Assembly (NCBI GenBank): GCA_946494635.1
Contig: CAMMCS010000054.1
Coordinates: forward strand, 1-10,726
Reading direction: 5' to 3'
DNA length: 10,726 nt
DNA from: an uncultured Oscillibacter sp.
GTDB lineage: Bacteria; Bacillota; Clostridia; Oscillospirales; Oscillospiraceae
Positions 1-9,021 of this stretch are shown piece by piece. The notes below the pieces were generated by a model, which did not search any database, was not told where the DNA came from, and saw only the letters and a program-made list of their open reading frames with translations. Each line of letters starts with the position of its first letter. Position 1 is the stretch's first letter. The position numbers and the translations under genes were made by a program.

Positions 1-93
1 AGGAGTTGAGTAGATTTCTTGTCTTCCTAAGACCGCTTGGCCTCCGACTTCAGCCGCGCGGGCCCTCTTCAGCTTTTTGGGACAGATCTGGCA

Positions 94-678
94 TCAGCCC
101 TGCCGGGCCGCCTCCTCCGCCTGGAATTTCGCAAGGTCCCGGTCGATCTGCTTCTGGTAGCGGTCCTGCTCAGAAAAGACACAGCCGCAGTACTTCTGCA
201 TATAGAACCCCAGCTCCCGGGCCCGCTGGTTCCCTGCCCGGAAATTGGGCCGGAAGTCCCGGTAGAGGAACTCCACCCCATACTGCCGGGCGTACTTCTC
301 CGCCGCGGCGGCAATGGCCTCGTGGTTTTGATAGGTGCTGGCCAGCAGGGTAGAGGTGAAGGCAGCAAAGCCGTGCTCCGCCGCGTACTGTGCCGTGCCC
401 TCCAGCCGGTGCTCATAGCAGTAGGTACACCGGTGGCCGATGTCCTCCGCCACATGCCGGACAAAGTCCCGCAGGCCGTAGTCCTCCCGCACCCGGACCT
501 CCATGCCGATGGTGGGGGCGTAGGAGAGCAGGCAGTCCCGCCGGGCCTGATACTCCTTCCAGGGGTGGATGTTGGGGTTGTACCAAAATGCCACCGGCTC
601 AATCCCCTCGCCCCGCAGAGGGTCGATGCAGCTGAGGGAGCAGGGGGCGCAGCAGGTGTGCAGTAACACGCGTTTCAT
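94..678 (-). CDS. queH: Epoxyqueuosine reductase QueH
   Basis: This 194-residue cytoplasmic protein matches the QueH (formerly DUF208) family, which reduces epoxyqueuosine to queuosine in tRNA, the last step of queuosine synthesis, and replaces the unrelated QueG. Visible family features are the N-terminal LLHTCCAPCS with an adjacent Cys pair (C9, C10) and C13, then FWYNPNIHPWKEYQ (31-44), the GHRCTYCYEHRL segment with C84 and C87, the TSTLL stretch (108-112), and the C-terminal YCGC pair (C164, C166). The cysteines are expected to hold an iron-sulphur cluster and metal. Length is normal for the family. The ATG has GAGG 11 bases upstream, a slightly long spacing, and sits about 30 bases below a good promoter. 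It is transcribed divergently from the activase gene. No terminator is visible in the 93 bases left downstream. Assignment is confident from sequence motifs. Confidence 0.95.
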   Translation of the reverse strand: MKRVLLHTCCAPCSLSCIDPLRGEGIEPVAFWYNPNIHPWKEYQARRDCLLSYAPTIGMEVRVREDYGLRDFVRHVAEDIGHRCTYCYEHRLEGTAQYAAEHGFAAFTSTLLASTYQNHEAIAAAAEKYARQYGVEFLYRDFRPNFRAGNQRARELGFYMQKYCGCVFSEQDRYQKQIDRDLAKFQAEEAARQG

Positions 679-715
679 AGCAGATGTTGCCTCGTTTCAG
701 TTCTAGAATGACATC

Positions 716-744
716 AGTATAGCATAGAGGACAGAAAAGGCCAA
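716..744 (-). promoter_or_regulatory. Sigma-A-type promoter of queH
   Basis: On the minus strand a -35 box TTGGCC (739-744) and a -10 box TATACT (716-721) are separated by exactly 17 bases. Transcription should start near 709, giving a leader of about 30 bases before the queH ATG. That leader is too short to hold a usual preQ1 riboswitch, and I see no such aptamer. Confidence 0.65.
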
Positions 745-802
745 GGCTTTTTTGCCCGCGGTTTCTTAACGAAAAATTAACAGTCTTTCAGAATATTGCC
801 GA

Positions 803-831
803 TTGAACATCCTATGGAAAAAGTGTATGAT
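803..831 (+). promoter_or_regulatory. Sigma-A-type promoter of the activase/dehydratase operon
   Basis: TTGAAC (803-808) and TATGAT (826-831) are separated by 17 bases, a near-consensus vegetative promoter. Transcription should begin near 838, leaving a leader of about 70 bases. The TTG of the -35 box is also the first possible start of the long open frame, so that upstream start cannot be real if this promoter is used. This decides the gene start at 908. Confidence 0.75.
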
Positions 832-907
832 GTCAACTAATGTGGTATCATGCGGTTTGCTGTCGAAAACTCTGACGCAACCGTTTTCCCAGAAGGAGGA
901 AACAGAG

Positions 908-3841
908 TTGAAAGTTGGACTTGACGTGGGCTCCACCACCATCAAATGCGTGGTGCTGGACGACGCGGACAATCTGGTATACAGTACATACGAGCGGCAT
1001 TACAGCCATATCCTGGAGAAGTCGGAGGAGCTGCTGCGCCGGGTGGCGGGGCAGTATGGACAAACGGCGGATCTGGCCATCTCCGGCTCCGCCGGCATGG
1101 GTATGGCGGAGAGCGTGGGCGTTCCCTTTGTACAGGAGGTGTTCGCCACCCGGGTGGCGGCGGGCCGCCTGGCCCCGGGGACGGACTGCATCATCGAGCT
1201 GGGGGGTGAGGACGCCAAGATCCTCTTCCTCACCGGCGGCATGGAGGTGCGGATGAACGGCTCCTGCGCCGGCGGCACCGGCGCCTTCATCGACCAGATG
1301 GCGACGCTGCTGAAGATGAGCGCCGATGAGATGGACGCCGCCGCCCAGCACGCGGAGAAGACGTACACCATCGCCTCCCGCTGCGGCGTGTTTGCCAAGA
1401 GCGACATCCAGCCCCTCATCAACCAGGGGGCCAAGGCAGAGGATATCTCCGCCAGTATTTATCAGGCGGTGGTGAACCAGACCATCGCCGGCCTGGCCCA
1501 GGGCCGGCCCATCCGCGGCAGCGTGCTGTACCTGGGCGGCCCCCTGACCTTCTCCCGCTGCCTGCGGGAGAGTTTCGACCACACCCTGGGGGTCAAGGGG
1601 ACCTGCCCGGAGAACAGCCTGCTGTTTGTGGCGCTGGGGGCTGCGTTTTACTCTGACCAGGCCTTCGATCTTCTGCAGGTGGCGGACAGCCTGCAAAGGC
1701 ACGGCGCGGCGGAGACCTACCGGTCCCAGCCGCCCCTGTTCGCCGGCAAAGAGGAGTATGAGGCTTTCCGGGCCCGCCACGCCAAGGCCGCGGTGCCCAG
1801 GGTGCCCTTCGGCGCGGACTACGCCGCCCCAGTGCATATCGGCATCGACTCCGGCTCCACCACCGTGAAGGTGGTGGTCATCGATCAGGAGGCCCGCATC
1901 CTCTTTACCGACTACCGGCCCAATCTGGGCAATCCGGTGCCCCTGATCCGGCAGGTGCTCCAGCAGCTCTACGACGAGCATCCGGCCCTCCATGTGGCGT
2001 CTGTCACCACCACCGGCTACGGCGAGGATCTGGCGAAAAACGCCTTCCACGCCGACTACGGCGTGGTGGAGACGGTGGCCCACTTTACCGCTGCCCGCCA
2101 TTTCCTGCCCAATGTGGACTTCATCATTGACATCGGCGGCCAGGACATGAAGTGCTTCAAGATCGAGGACGGCGCCATCAGCAACATCTTCCTGAACGAG
2201 GCCTGTTCCTCCGGCTGCGGCAGCTTCCTGCAGACCTTCGCCCAGGCCCTGGGCTATGACGTGAAGGAGTTCGCCAGGCTGGGCCTCTTCGCCGAGCGGC
2301 CCGTGGATCTGGGCAGCCGCTGCACTGTGTTTATGAACTCCTCCGTGAAGCAGGCCCAGAAGGACGGCGCCACCATTGAGAACATCTCCGCCGGCCTCTC
2401 CATCTCCGTGGTGAAAAACGCCATCTACAAGGTCATCCGGGCATCCTCTCCCGAGGAGCTGGGCCGGAACATCGTGGTGCAGGGCGGTACCTTCTACAAC
2501 GAGGCGGTGCTGCGGGCCTTTGAGAAGGAGATGGGCGTGGAGGTCATCCGGCCCAATATCGCGGGCCTCATGGGCGCCTACGGCGCCGCCCTGTTCGGCC
2601 GGGGCAAGGCCCGGGCGGACCAGACCAGCACGCTTTTGAACCGTCAGGAACTGGCGGACTTCCGCCAGGAGACGGAGAGCCGGGTCTGCGGCCTGTGCGG
2701 CAACAACTGCCAGCTGACCATCAACACCTTTGCCGACGGGGCCACCTTCATCAGCGGCAACCGGTGCGACCGGCCGGTCACCGGCAAGGCGGACACCGGC
2801 GAGCGGAACCTCTACGCTTACAAGCGCAAGCTGATTCTGGGGTACAAGCCCGTCCCCGGCAAGCGGGGCAAGATCGGCCTGCCCCTGTGCCTGAATATGT
2901 GGGAGCTGCTGCCCTTCTGGCACACCTTCTTCACCAAGCTGGGCTTCGCGGTGTACCACAGCCCCCTCTCCAGCCGGGACCTGTATCTGAAGGGCCAGGG
3001 CACCATCCCCAGCGACACCGCCTGCTTCCCGGCAAAGCTGGCCCACGGCCACATCCAGTTCCTCTCCAAGCTTGGCCTGGACGCCATCTTCTACCCCTGC
3101 ATGACCTACAATCTTGACGAGGGGCTGGGGGACAACCACTACAACTGCCCCGTGGTGGCCTACTATCCGGAGGTCATCGCCGGCAACTGCCCGGAGGTCC
3201 AGCAGACCAAGTTCATCTATGACTATGTGGGCCTCCACCGGCCCAAGGACTTCACCAAGAAGATCTTCACCATCCTGCGGAATTACTTCCCGGACATCAC
3301 CAAGGGCGAGGTGAAGGAGGCCACCGACGCCGCCTACGCCGAGTACGCCCACCATATGTCCCTCGTCCGCAAGGAGGGGGAGCGGATCATCGAGCAGGCC
3401 CGGGCGGAGGGCCGCCGGATCATCGTGCTGGCGGGCCGGCCCTACCATGTGGACCCGGAGATCAACCACGGCATCGACACGCTGATCACCCGCTCCGGCG
3501 CTGCCGTCATCACCGAGGACTCTATCTCCAACCGGGTGGAGAAGTTCCCCACCACGGTCTTAAACCAGTGGACCTATCACGCCCGCCTCTACGCGGCGGC
3601 CCGGTACTGCTGCACCCAGAAGGATATGGACCTGGTGCAGCTGGTGAGCTTCGGCTGCGGTGTGGACGCCATCACCTCCGACGAGACCAGAGAGATTTTG
3701 CAGGCGGGCGGCAAGCTGTACACGCAGCTGAAGATCGACGAGATCACCAACCTGGGCGCCGTCCGCATCCGGCTGCGGAGCCTGTTCGCGGCTCTGGACG
3801 AGCAGGACGAGGCCCGGGAAAACGCTGGAAAGGAGGCGTGA
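908..3841 (+). CDS. Tandem acyl-CoA dehydratase activase (BcrAD/HgdC-like) with dehydratase-like C-terminal part
   Basis: The start is TTG at 908, with AAGGAGG at 893-899 eight bases upstream, giving 977 residues. An upstream in-frame TTG at 803 lies in the promoter. Two ASKHA-type activase domains sit in tandem. The first has GLDVGSTT at residues 5-12, ELGGEDAK at 97-104, NGSCAGGTGAF with C120, and SRCGVFAKSDI with C159. The second has GIDSGSTT near 312-319, DIGGQDMK at 408-415, NEACSSGCGSF with C433 and C437, and GSRCTVF with C472. In HgdC, two such cysteines from each of two subunits hold one bridging [4Fe-4S] cluster that passes an electron with ATP hydrolysis, so this protein may be its own dimer. 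A CxxCxxxC...C site (C594, C597, C601, C620) follows. The rest resembles the CoA-activase DUF2229 region and the dehydratase family, with cysteines at 706, 731, 747 and 761. Oxygen-sensitive radical chemistry is likely; the substrate is unknown. Confidence 0.88.
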   Translation: MKVGLDVGSTTIKCVVLDDADNLVYSTYERHYSHILEKSEELLRRVAGQYGQTADLAISGSAGMGMAESVGVPFVQEVFATRVAAGRLAPGTDCIIELGGEDAKILFLTGGMEVRMNGSCAGGTGAFIDQMATLLKMSADEMDAAAQHAEKTYTIASRCGVFAKSDIQPLINQGAKAEDISASIYQAVVNQTIAGLAQGRPIRGSVLYLGGPLTFSRCLRESFDHTLGVKGTCPENSLLFVALGAAFYSDQAFDLLQVADSLQRHGAAETYRSQPPLFAGKEEYEAFRARHAKAAVPRVPFGADYAAPVHIGIDSGSTTVKVVVIDQEARILFTDYRPNLGNPVPLIRQVLQQLYDEHPALHVASVTTTGYGEDLAKNAFHADYGVVETVAHFTAARHFLPNVDFIIDIGGQDMKCFKIEDGAISNIFLNEACSSGCGSFLQTFAQALGYDVKEFARLGLFAERPVDLGSRCTVFMNSSVKQAQKDGATIENISAGLSISVVKNAIYKVIRASSPEELGRNIVVQGGTFYNEAVLRAFEKEMGVEVIRPNIAGLMGAYGAALFGRGKARADQTSTLLNRQELADFRQETESRVCGLCGNNCQLTINTFADGATFISGNRCDRPVTGKADTGERNLYAYKRKLILGYKPVPGKRGKIGLPLCLNMWELLPFWHTFFTKLGFAVYHSPLSSRDLYLKGQGTIPSDTACFPAKLAHGHIQFLSKLGLDAIFYPCMTYNLDEGLGDNHYNCPVVAYYPEVIAGNCPEVQQTKFIYDYVGLHRPKDFTKKIFTILRNYFPDITKGEVKEATDAAYAEYAHHMSLVRKEGERIIEQARAEGRRIIVLAGRPYHVDPEINHGIDTLITRSGAAVITEDSISNRVEKFPTTVLNQWTYHARLYAAARYCCTQKDMDLVQLVSFGCGVDAITSDETREILQAGGKLYTQLKIDEITNLGAVRIRLRSLFAALDEQDEARENAGKEA

Positions 3842-3844
3842 GAC

Positions 3845-5182
<1,338 letters not shown>

Positions 5183-5206
5183 ATAAATTTATGACTGGAA
5201 ATGCCG

Positions 5207-5247
5207 GCGCGGCAGACCCATTCGGGCCTGCCGCGCTGCTGTTTTCT
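5207..5247 (+). terminator. Hairpin terminator after the activase/dehydratase operon
   Basis: A 9-bp perfect stem GCGCGGCAG / CTGCCGCGC (5207-5215 with 5228-5236) continues past one A/C mismatch into CCC/GGG with an ATTC loop. Only a short TTTT (5242-5245) follows, some bases after the stem, so the U-tract is weak and termination may be incomplete. Confidence 0.6.
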
Positions 5248-5271
5248 GGCCGTGCTGCCAGCATTTGTGCC

Positions 5272-5301
5272 TTGAGGGCGGCTGCCCTTTTCCGGTAGAA
5301 T
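5272..5301 (+). promoter_or_regulatory. Putative promoter of the GH18-SLH gene
   Basis: TTGAGG (5272-5277) and TAGAAT (5296-5301) are separated by 18 bases. Transcription should start near 5308, about 50 bases before the TTG start. The GGGC-GGCT-GCCC inverted repeat between the boxes could be a coincidence of GC-rich sequence. Confidence 0.5.
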
Positions 5302-5358
5302 AGAGCGTGACGACACACGCCCTGCGGTGACGATCATCTGAAAAAGGAGCGTTTTCCC

Positions 5359-7080
5359 TTGCAAAATTTCATCAGACGTACCGCCGCCGCGCTGGCCGTC
5401 CTGTGTATGGCGGTATTGCTGCTGGGAACCCCCACCGGGGCCGAGCGGCGTACATACCCGGCCGGCGGTGAAGTGGTTGGCTACTACGCTGGGTGGGCGG
5501 CCTACCAGGGCTGGACGCCGGATCAGATCCCGGCGGAGCACCTGACCCAGATCAACTACGCCTTCGCCCAGATTGATCCGGACACCCTGACCATCGCCCT
5601 GGAGAACGAGGCCCACGACAAAAAGAACCTGGCCGCCCTCCGGAAGCTGCGGCAGCAGAACGATCATCTGAAGCTGCTGATCTCCGTGGGCGGGTGGTCG
5701 GATTCCAAATATTTCTCCGACGCCGCCTCCACGGCGGCCCGGCGGGAGCGATTCGCCGCCAGCTGCGTGGACTTTGTGACGGAGCAGGGCCTGGACGGGG
5801 TGGACCTGGACTGGGAGTACCCGGTGTCCGGCGGTGCGGCGGGGACCATCCACCGCCCGGCGGACAGGCAGAACTTCACCCTGCTGCTGCGGGAGCTGAG
5901 GGCCCAGCTGGACCGCCAGGGCCGTCGGGACGGAAAGGACTACTCCCTCACCATTGCCGGCGCCGCCGGCGGCTGGTACCTGAATCAGATCGAGGCCGTG
6001 CAGGTGGCGGGCATCGTGGATCACATCTTCCTGATGGGCTATGACCTTCACGGCCCCTGGGACGCCTACACCGACTTCAACGCGCCCCTGTACACGCCCT
6101 CCGGTGCCTCGCCCCAGAGCCGGGGCAGCATCGCGGACAGCGTGCGGGCCTATCTGGACAAGGGCATCCCGGCGGAGAAGATCGTCCTGGGCATGCCCCT
6201 GTACGGCTACGCCTACCAGGGGGTCAGCAGTCAGAACAACGGCCTGTACAGCACCTACACCTCCGCCAAGTCCGTCAGCTATAAAACGCTGAAAAAGAGC
6301 TATCTCAGCAATACCGCCTACCGCCAGCTCCGCCACGGCGAGGCCCAGGTGCCGTATCTCTACGGAAACAGGACGTTTGTGTCCTATGACGACGCGGCGT
6401 CCCTTGCCGCCAAGGCCGCCCTGGCCCGGGCCCAGGGCCTGGGGGGCATCGGCCTCTGGGAGCTGTCCCAGGACGACGGCGGGGAGCTGACGGCCGCCGC
6501 CAGCAGCGCCTTCCGCAGCACCTGGGACAACCCCTTCCGGGACGTGGCCCCCGGCGCCTGGTACGAGGAGGCGGTCCAATATGTGTACGAGGCGGGGCTG
6601 ATGCAGGGAACCTCTGCCAGTGCGTTCTCCCCCAGCCGAACCACCACCCGGGGGCAGATCGTCACCATCCTCCACCGGCTGGAGGGCAGCCCCCGGGCGG
6701 GGAGGGTGCCCTTCACCGACGTGGCGGCGGACAGCTACTGTGCGGAGGCCGTGGCCTGGGCGGAGCAAAACGCCATCGTCCAGGGCTTCGGGGACGGCAC
6801 CTTCCGCCCCCATCGGCCCATCACCCGCCAGCAGCTGGCGGCCATCCTGCTCCGGTACATGGAGCACCGGGGTGCGGACACGTCCGGCCGGGCGGATCTG
6901 GGCCGGTATTCCGACCACGCCGCCGTGGCGGGCTACGCCCGGGAAGCCATGGCCTGGGCTGCGTCCGCCGGGCTGATCCAGGGCCGGTCTGACGGCACGC
7001 TGGATCCGTCTGGCTCCGCCACCCGGGCCCAGACGGCGGTGATCCTCCGCCGGCTGTGCGCCCTGACAGGGGAGGCCTGA
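5359..7080 (+). CDS. Secreted glycosyl hydrolase family 18 (chitinase-like) with three SLH repeats
   Basis: The start is TTG at 5359 with AAGGAG (5344-5349) nine bases upstream. Residues 1-28 form a signal peptide (RR near the N-terminus, a hydrophobic core about 9-23, cleavage near TGA-ER). Residues about 38-385 form a GH18 barrel: LISVGGWSDS (108-117), the catalytic DxxDxDxE motif DGVDLDWE (146-153) with E153 as general acid, MGYD (226-229), and the closing-strand Trp in GLWELS (W367). The insert near 280-345 with YGYAYQGV and NGLYS resembles chitinase A-type enzymes. Three SLH repeats follow, about 392-442, 450-503 and 514-570, with TTRGQ, ITRQQ and ATRAQ in place of the usual TRAE. SLH modules bind secondary cell-wall polymer, so the enzyme is probably displayed on the surface. 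Substrate could be chitin, N-glycans or peptidoglycan fragments; sequence alone does not decide. It appears monocistronic. Confidence 0.9.
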   Translation: MQNFIRRTAAALAVLCMAVLLLGTPTGAERRTYPAGGEVVGYYAGWAAYQGWTPDQIPAEHLTQINYAFAQIDPDTLTIALENEAHDKKNLAALRKLRQQNDHLKLLISVGGWSDSKYFSDAASTAARRERFAASCVDFVTEQGLDGVDLDWEYPVSGGAAGTIHRPADRQNFTLLLRELRAQLDRQGRRDGKDYSLTIAGAAGGWYLNQIEAVQVAGIVDHIFLMGYDLHGPWDAYTDFNAPLYTPSGASPQSRGSIADSVRAYLDKGIPAEKIVLGMPLYGYAYQGVSSQNNGLYSTYTSAKSVSYKTLKKSYLSNTAYRQLRHGEAQVPYLYGNRTFVSYDDAASLAAKAALARAQGLGGIGLWELSQDDGGELTAAASSAFRSTWDNPFRDVAPGAWYEEAVQYVYEAGLMQGTSASAFSPSRTTTRGQIVTILHRLEGSPRAGRVPFTDVAADSYCAEAVAWAEQNAIVQGFGDGTFRPHRPITRQQLAAILLRYMEHRGADTSGRADLGRYSDHAAVAGYAREAMAWAASAGLIQGRSDGTLDPSGSATRAQTAVILRRLCALTGEA

Positions 7081-7088
7081 GCGGCACG

Positions 7089-7125
7089 AAAAAAACGAGC
7101 TCCCGCCCGGAGGGGCGGGAGCTCG
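7089..7125 (-). terminator. Strong intrinsic terminator between convergent genes
   Basis: A perfect 13-bp stem CGAGCTCCCGCCC / GGGCGGGAGCTCG (7096-7108 with 7113-7125) closes a GGAG tetraloop. On the minus strand it is followed at once by seven U (plus-strand A-run 7089-7095), a textbook terminator for the 7140-8984 gene, whose stop codon is 15 bases upstream. On the plus strand the hairpin starts 16 bases after the hydrolase stop but only a late ATTTT follows, so it may serve both genes, less well for the hydrolase. Confidence 0.9.
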
Positions 7126-7139
7126 CCTGTGTGGGATTT

Positions 7140-8984
7140 TCAGTTCCGGCCGGAGCCGCCGCAGCGGGTGCAGGTGATGGAGCCGCTGCCGTTGCACTTG
7201 TAGCAGGTCTGCTTGGAGGCCCCATAGCTGGGACCGTCGGAATCGCCGGAGTAGTTGGGGGCGCCCACCGTGGTCTCCTTGTAGCCCCAGCCGCCGCAGT
7301 TGGTGCAGGTGATGGTGCCGTCGCCGTGGCACTTGGAGCAGCGGATGGTGACCTCGTTCCCGTCGTCGCCGGTGACGGGGGCAACGCCGCCGCCGGAGGA
7401 GGAGCCGCCGCCCGATGTGCCGCCGGAAGAGCCTCCGCCCAGTGGCTCCGGGAGCTGAGAGGCGCGCAGGCCCTGATCCTCCGCCTGCAGGCCGTCCACC
7501 CAGTACCAGGAGAGCATGGTCCGGCCCTCGTCATAGTGGTTTCCGAGACTCATCACGATCTGCCCGGACTGACCGGTCCAGTAGGTGTAGGAGCCCATCG
7601 CCTCCTCCCCCTGGTAGGAGAGGAAATAGGTGCCGAAGTAAGACGCCTGTGAATCCCTGTAATCTTGCTCCTTGAAGTCCGTCAGCTTGAACGCGCCGCC
7701 GGAGGTCAGCTCGTCGATGTATTCCTCCAGATAGTCGGTCCCGACCAGCTCGATGTTGACCGACTGCAGGGAATAGCCGTCCCTCTGATAATTCTCCGCC
7801 AGGTCGTCCTCCGAGAGGGCCCAGTAGGAGAGCGGGGACTGGAAAGCGGTGCCTGTTCCGCCGGAGGAGGGGCCCTCTTCACTTTCCGCCGGCCCGCCGC
7901 CATTGTCATTGCCATCGTCATCGCCGTCATCATCGCCGCCAGCTCCCGTCTCCTGGCCGCCGCCGAAGAGGTCGTCGATGAAGGCGAGCTCCGGGATGAG
8001 GGTAATGCCGGCGGAATCCCACGTCTGGAACGCCGTCTCATAGGCGACGAGGGCGCCCTTGTCCGTGATGTGCTCGTCGAAGATGGACTCGTTATCCTCA
8101 AAGATCCGGTGCCAGTACCCGCTGCTTTGCTCCTTCTGGATGGCGTCTCCCTGGAACCTGCTGTCCTCAAATGTGCCGATCAGCAGCGTTCCGTCGGCAA
8201 AGGTGTAGAGACCCTCTCCGTAAAGAGCGCCGTCCTCCCAGGTGCCCTTGACGCTGACGCCGCTTTTGTAGGCCAGAAGGCCGGGGCCCGTCTTGGAGCC
8301 CAGGCTCCACGTGCCGTCGTAATATTCCCGCTCGTCCTCCTCGCAGTAGTACTGACAGCCGACGCCGGTTTGCCGGTCGAAATCCCACTCGCCTTCGTAG
8401 CGGCTGCCGTCGCTCCACTCCTGGATCCCGTCGCCGCACTTGATGCCGGTGGACCATTCGCCCTCGTAGTAGACGATGCTCGAGGCGTCCTCGCCGGCCC
8501 GCCCGGGGACGGGGGCGGAGGAGGACGGCGTGTAGTCCATCCTGCCGTAGCCGTGGGGCTCGCCCTGCCGGATCTCCCCGGTGTAGACGGAGCCGTCGGA
8601 GTAGGTGATGGTCCCCTTGTGGGGGAAGAACCAGCGCAGGAACAGCACGAGCCCCACCGCCAGGACCAGCGCCAGGGCCAGGCCGCCGATGAGCAGCGCC
8701 CGCCGCTTCCTTCCGCCGGCGGGGGGAGAGGACGGGGACTTTTTCAGCAGCCACGGTCGCTTTGCCTTCGCCGGTTTCACCGCCGGCTGAGGCTTCGCCT
8801 CGACCGGAGGCTTCGCCTCGACCGGAGGCTTCGCCTCGACCGGAGGCTTCGCCTCGACCGGAGGCTGCGCCTCAACGACAGGCTGTACCGGCGCCTCCGC
8901 CGGCGGCGGGGGGCAGGGCTTCCCGCACTGGGGGCAGAACCTGGCGCTCTCCGGCAGGGGAGTGCCGCAGTACTGACAGAACAT
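7140..8984 (-). CDS. Membrane protein: zinc ribbon, PPVEAK repeats, TM helix, MORN-like repeats, DnaJ-type zinc fingers
   Basis: No named family matches the whole 614-residue protein. Residues 3-20 form a zinc ribbon (C3, C6, C17, C20). Residues 25-72 are Pro/Glu/Lys-rich with four PPVEAK units. A basic stretch (KK at 81-82, RKRR at 92-95) precedes one transmembrane helix (about 97-119), so the N-terminus should be inside and the rest outside. Residues about 126-283 hold six MORN-like repeats: YTGEIRQGEPHGYG, YEGEWSTGIKCGDG, YEGEWDFDRQTGVG, YDGTWSLGSKTGPG, KGTWEDGALYGEG and a last weak LIGTFEDSRFQGD. An Asp/Gly-rich stretch (349-364) could bind calcium. Residues about 382-512 are an unrecognised domain. 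A Gly/Ser linker (516-533) leads to four CxxCxGxG motifs (549-556, 560-567, 594-601, 605-612) as in the DnaJ zinc domain, without a J domain. AAGGAGG at 8992-8998, seven bases from the ATG, supports the start. Function is unknown; a surface sensor or scaffold is a guess. Confidence 0.85.
   Translation of the reverse strand: MFCQYCGTPLPESARFCPQCGKPCPPPPAEAPVQPVVEAQPPVEAKPPVEAKPPVEAKPPVEAKPQPAVKPAKAKRPWLLKKSPSSPPAGGRKRRALLIGGLALALVLAVGLVLFLRWFFPHKGTITYSDGSVYTGEIRQGEPHGYGRMDYTPSSSAPVPGRAGEDASSIVYYEGEWSTGIKCGDGIQEWSDGSRYEGEWDFDRQTGVGCQYYCEEDEREYYDGTWSLGSKTGPGLLAYKSGVSVKGTWEDGALYGEGLYTFADGTLLIGTFEDSRFQGDAIQKEQSSGYWHRIFEDNESIFDEHITDKGALVAYETAFQTWDSAGITLIPELAFIDDLFGGGQETGAGGDDDGDDDGNDNGGGPAESEEGPSSGGTGTAFQSPLSYWALSEDDLAENYQRDGYSLQSVNIELVGTDYLEEYIDELTSGGAFKLTDFKEQDYRDSQASYFGTYFLSYQGEEAMGSYTYWTGQSGQIVMSLGNHYDEGRTMLSWYWVDGLQAEDQGLRASQLPEPLGGGSSGGTSGGGSSSGGGVAPVTGDDGNEVTIRCSKCHGDGTITCTNCGGWGYKETTVGAPNYSGDSDGPSYGASKQTCYKCNGSGSITCTRCGGSGRN
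8791..8880. repeat. 18-bp tandem repeat, four perfect units and one diverged
   Basis: The unit GGCTTCGCCTCGACCGGA occurs four times without a mismatch (8791-8808, 8809-8826, 8827-8844, 8845-8862), then once diverged (8863-8880). On the minus strand it encodes the PPVEAK hexapeptide of the membrane-protein linker. Each unit contains the small inverted repeat GAGGC-TTC-GCCTC, and no frame of the unit holds a stop. Perfect identity, including third codon positions, points to recent expansion by slippage or unequal crossing over. Confidence 0.95.
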
Positions 8985-9021
8985 GGGACCGCCTCCTTGC
9001 CTGATTTTCGCACTTTTCTTT

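Noticed and set aside
21..60. tRNA-like bases on the minus strand (GCCAAGCGGT, then CTTAGGA like a Leu anticodon loop).
   Set aside because: No acceptor stem, no GGTTCGA T-loop, and the anticodon stem does not pair; only a small GTCTT/AAGAC hairpin is present.
1..93. The minus-strand frame stays open for 31 codons beyond the queH TGA, and a TGATG overlap offers a 14-codon ORF.
   Set aside because: QueH already has its conserved YCGC end and normal length; 31 open codons in GC-rich DNA is expected by chance and the 14-codon ORF has no support. It cannot be judged at the window edge.
853..888. Possible pseudoknot or riboswitch before the activase start: CGGTTTGC/GCAACCG plus GAAAAC/GTTTTC.
   Set aside because: The loops are too short to span the stems (no bases between the two 3' strands and four in the crossing loop), the helices compete for one base, and no known aptamer is recognised.
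848..3469. A very long open frame on the minus strand opposite the activase gene.
   Set aside because: It mirrors the codon bias of a GC-rich gene whose plus-strand product has clear conserved motifs, and the predicted protein is Gly/Leu/Val/His-rich with no recognisable domain.
8788..8880. CRISPR-like array of short repeats.
   Set aside because: The 18-bp units are directly adjacent without spacers and lie inside a coding linker.
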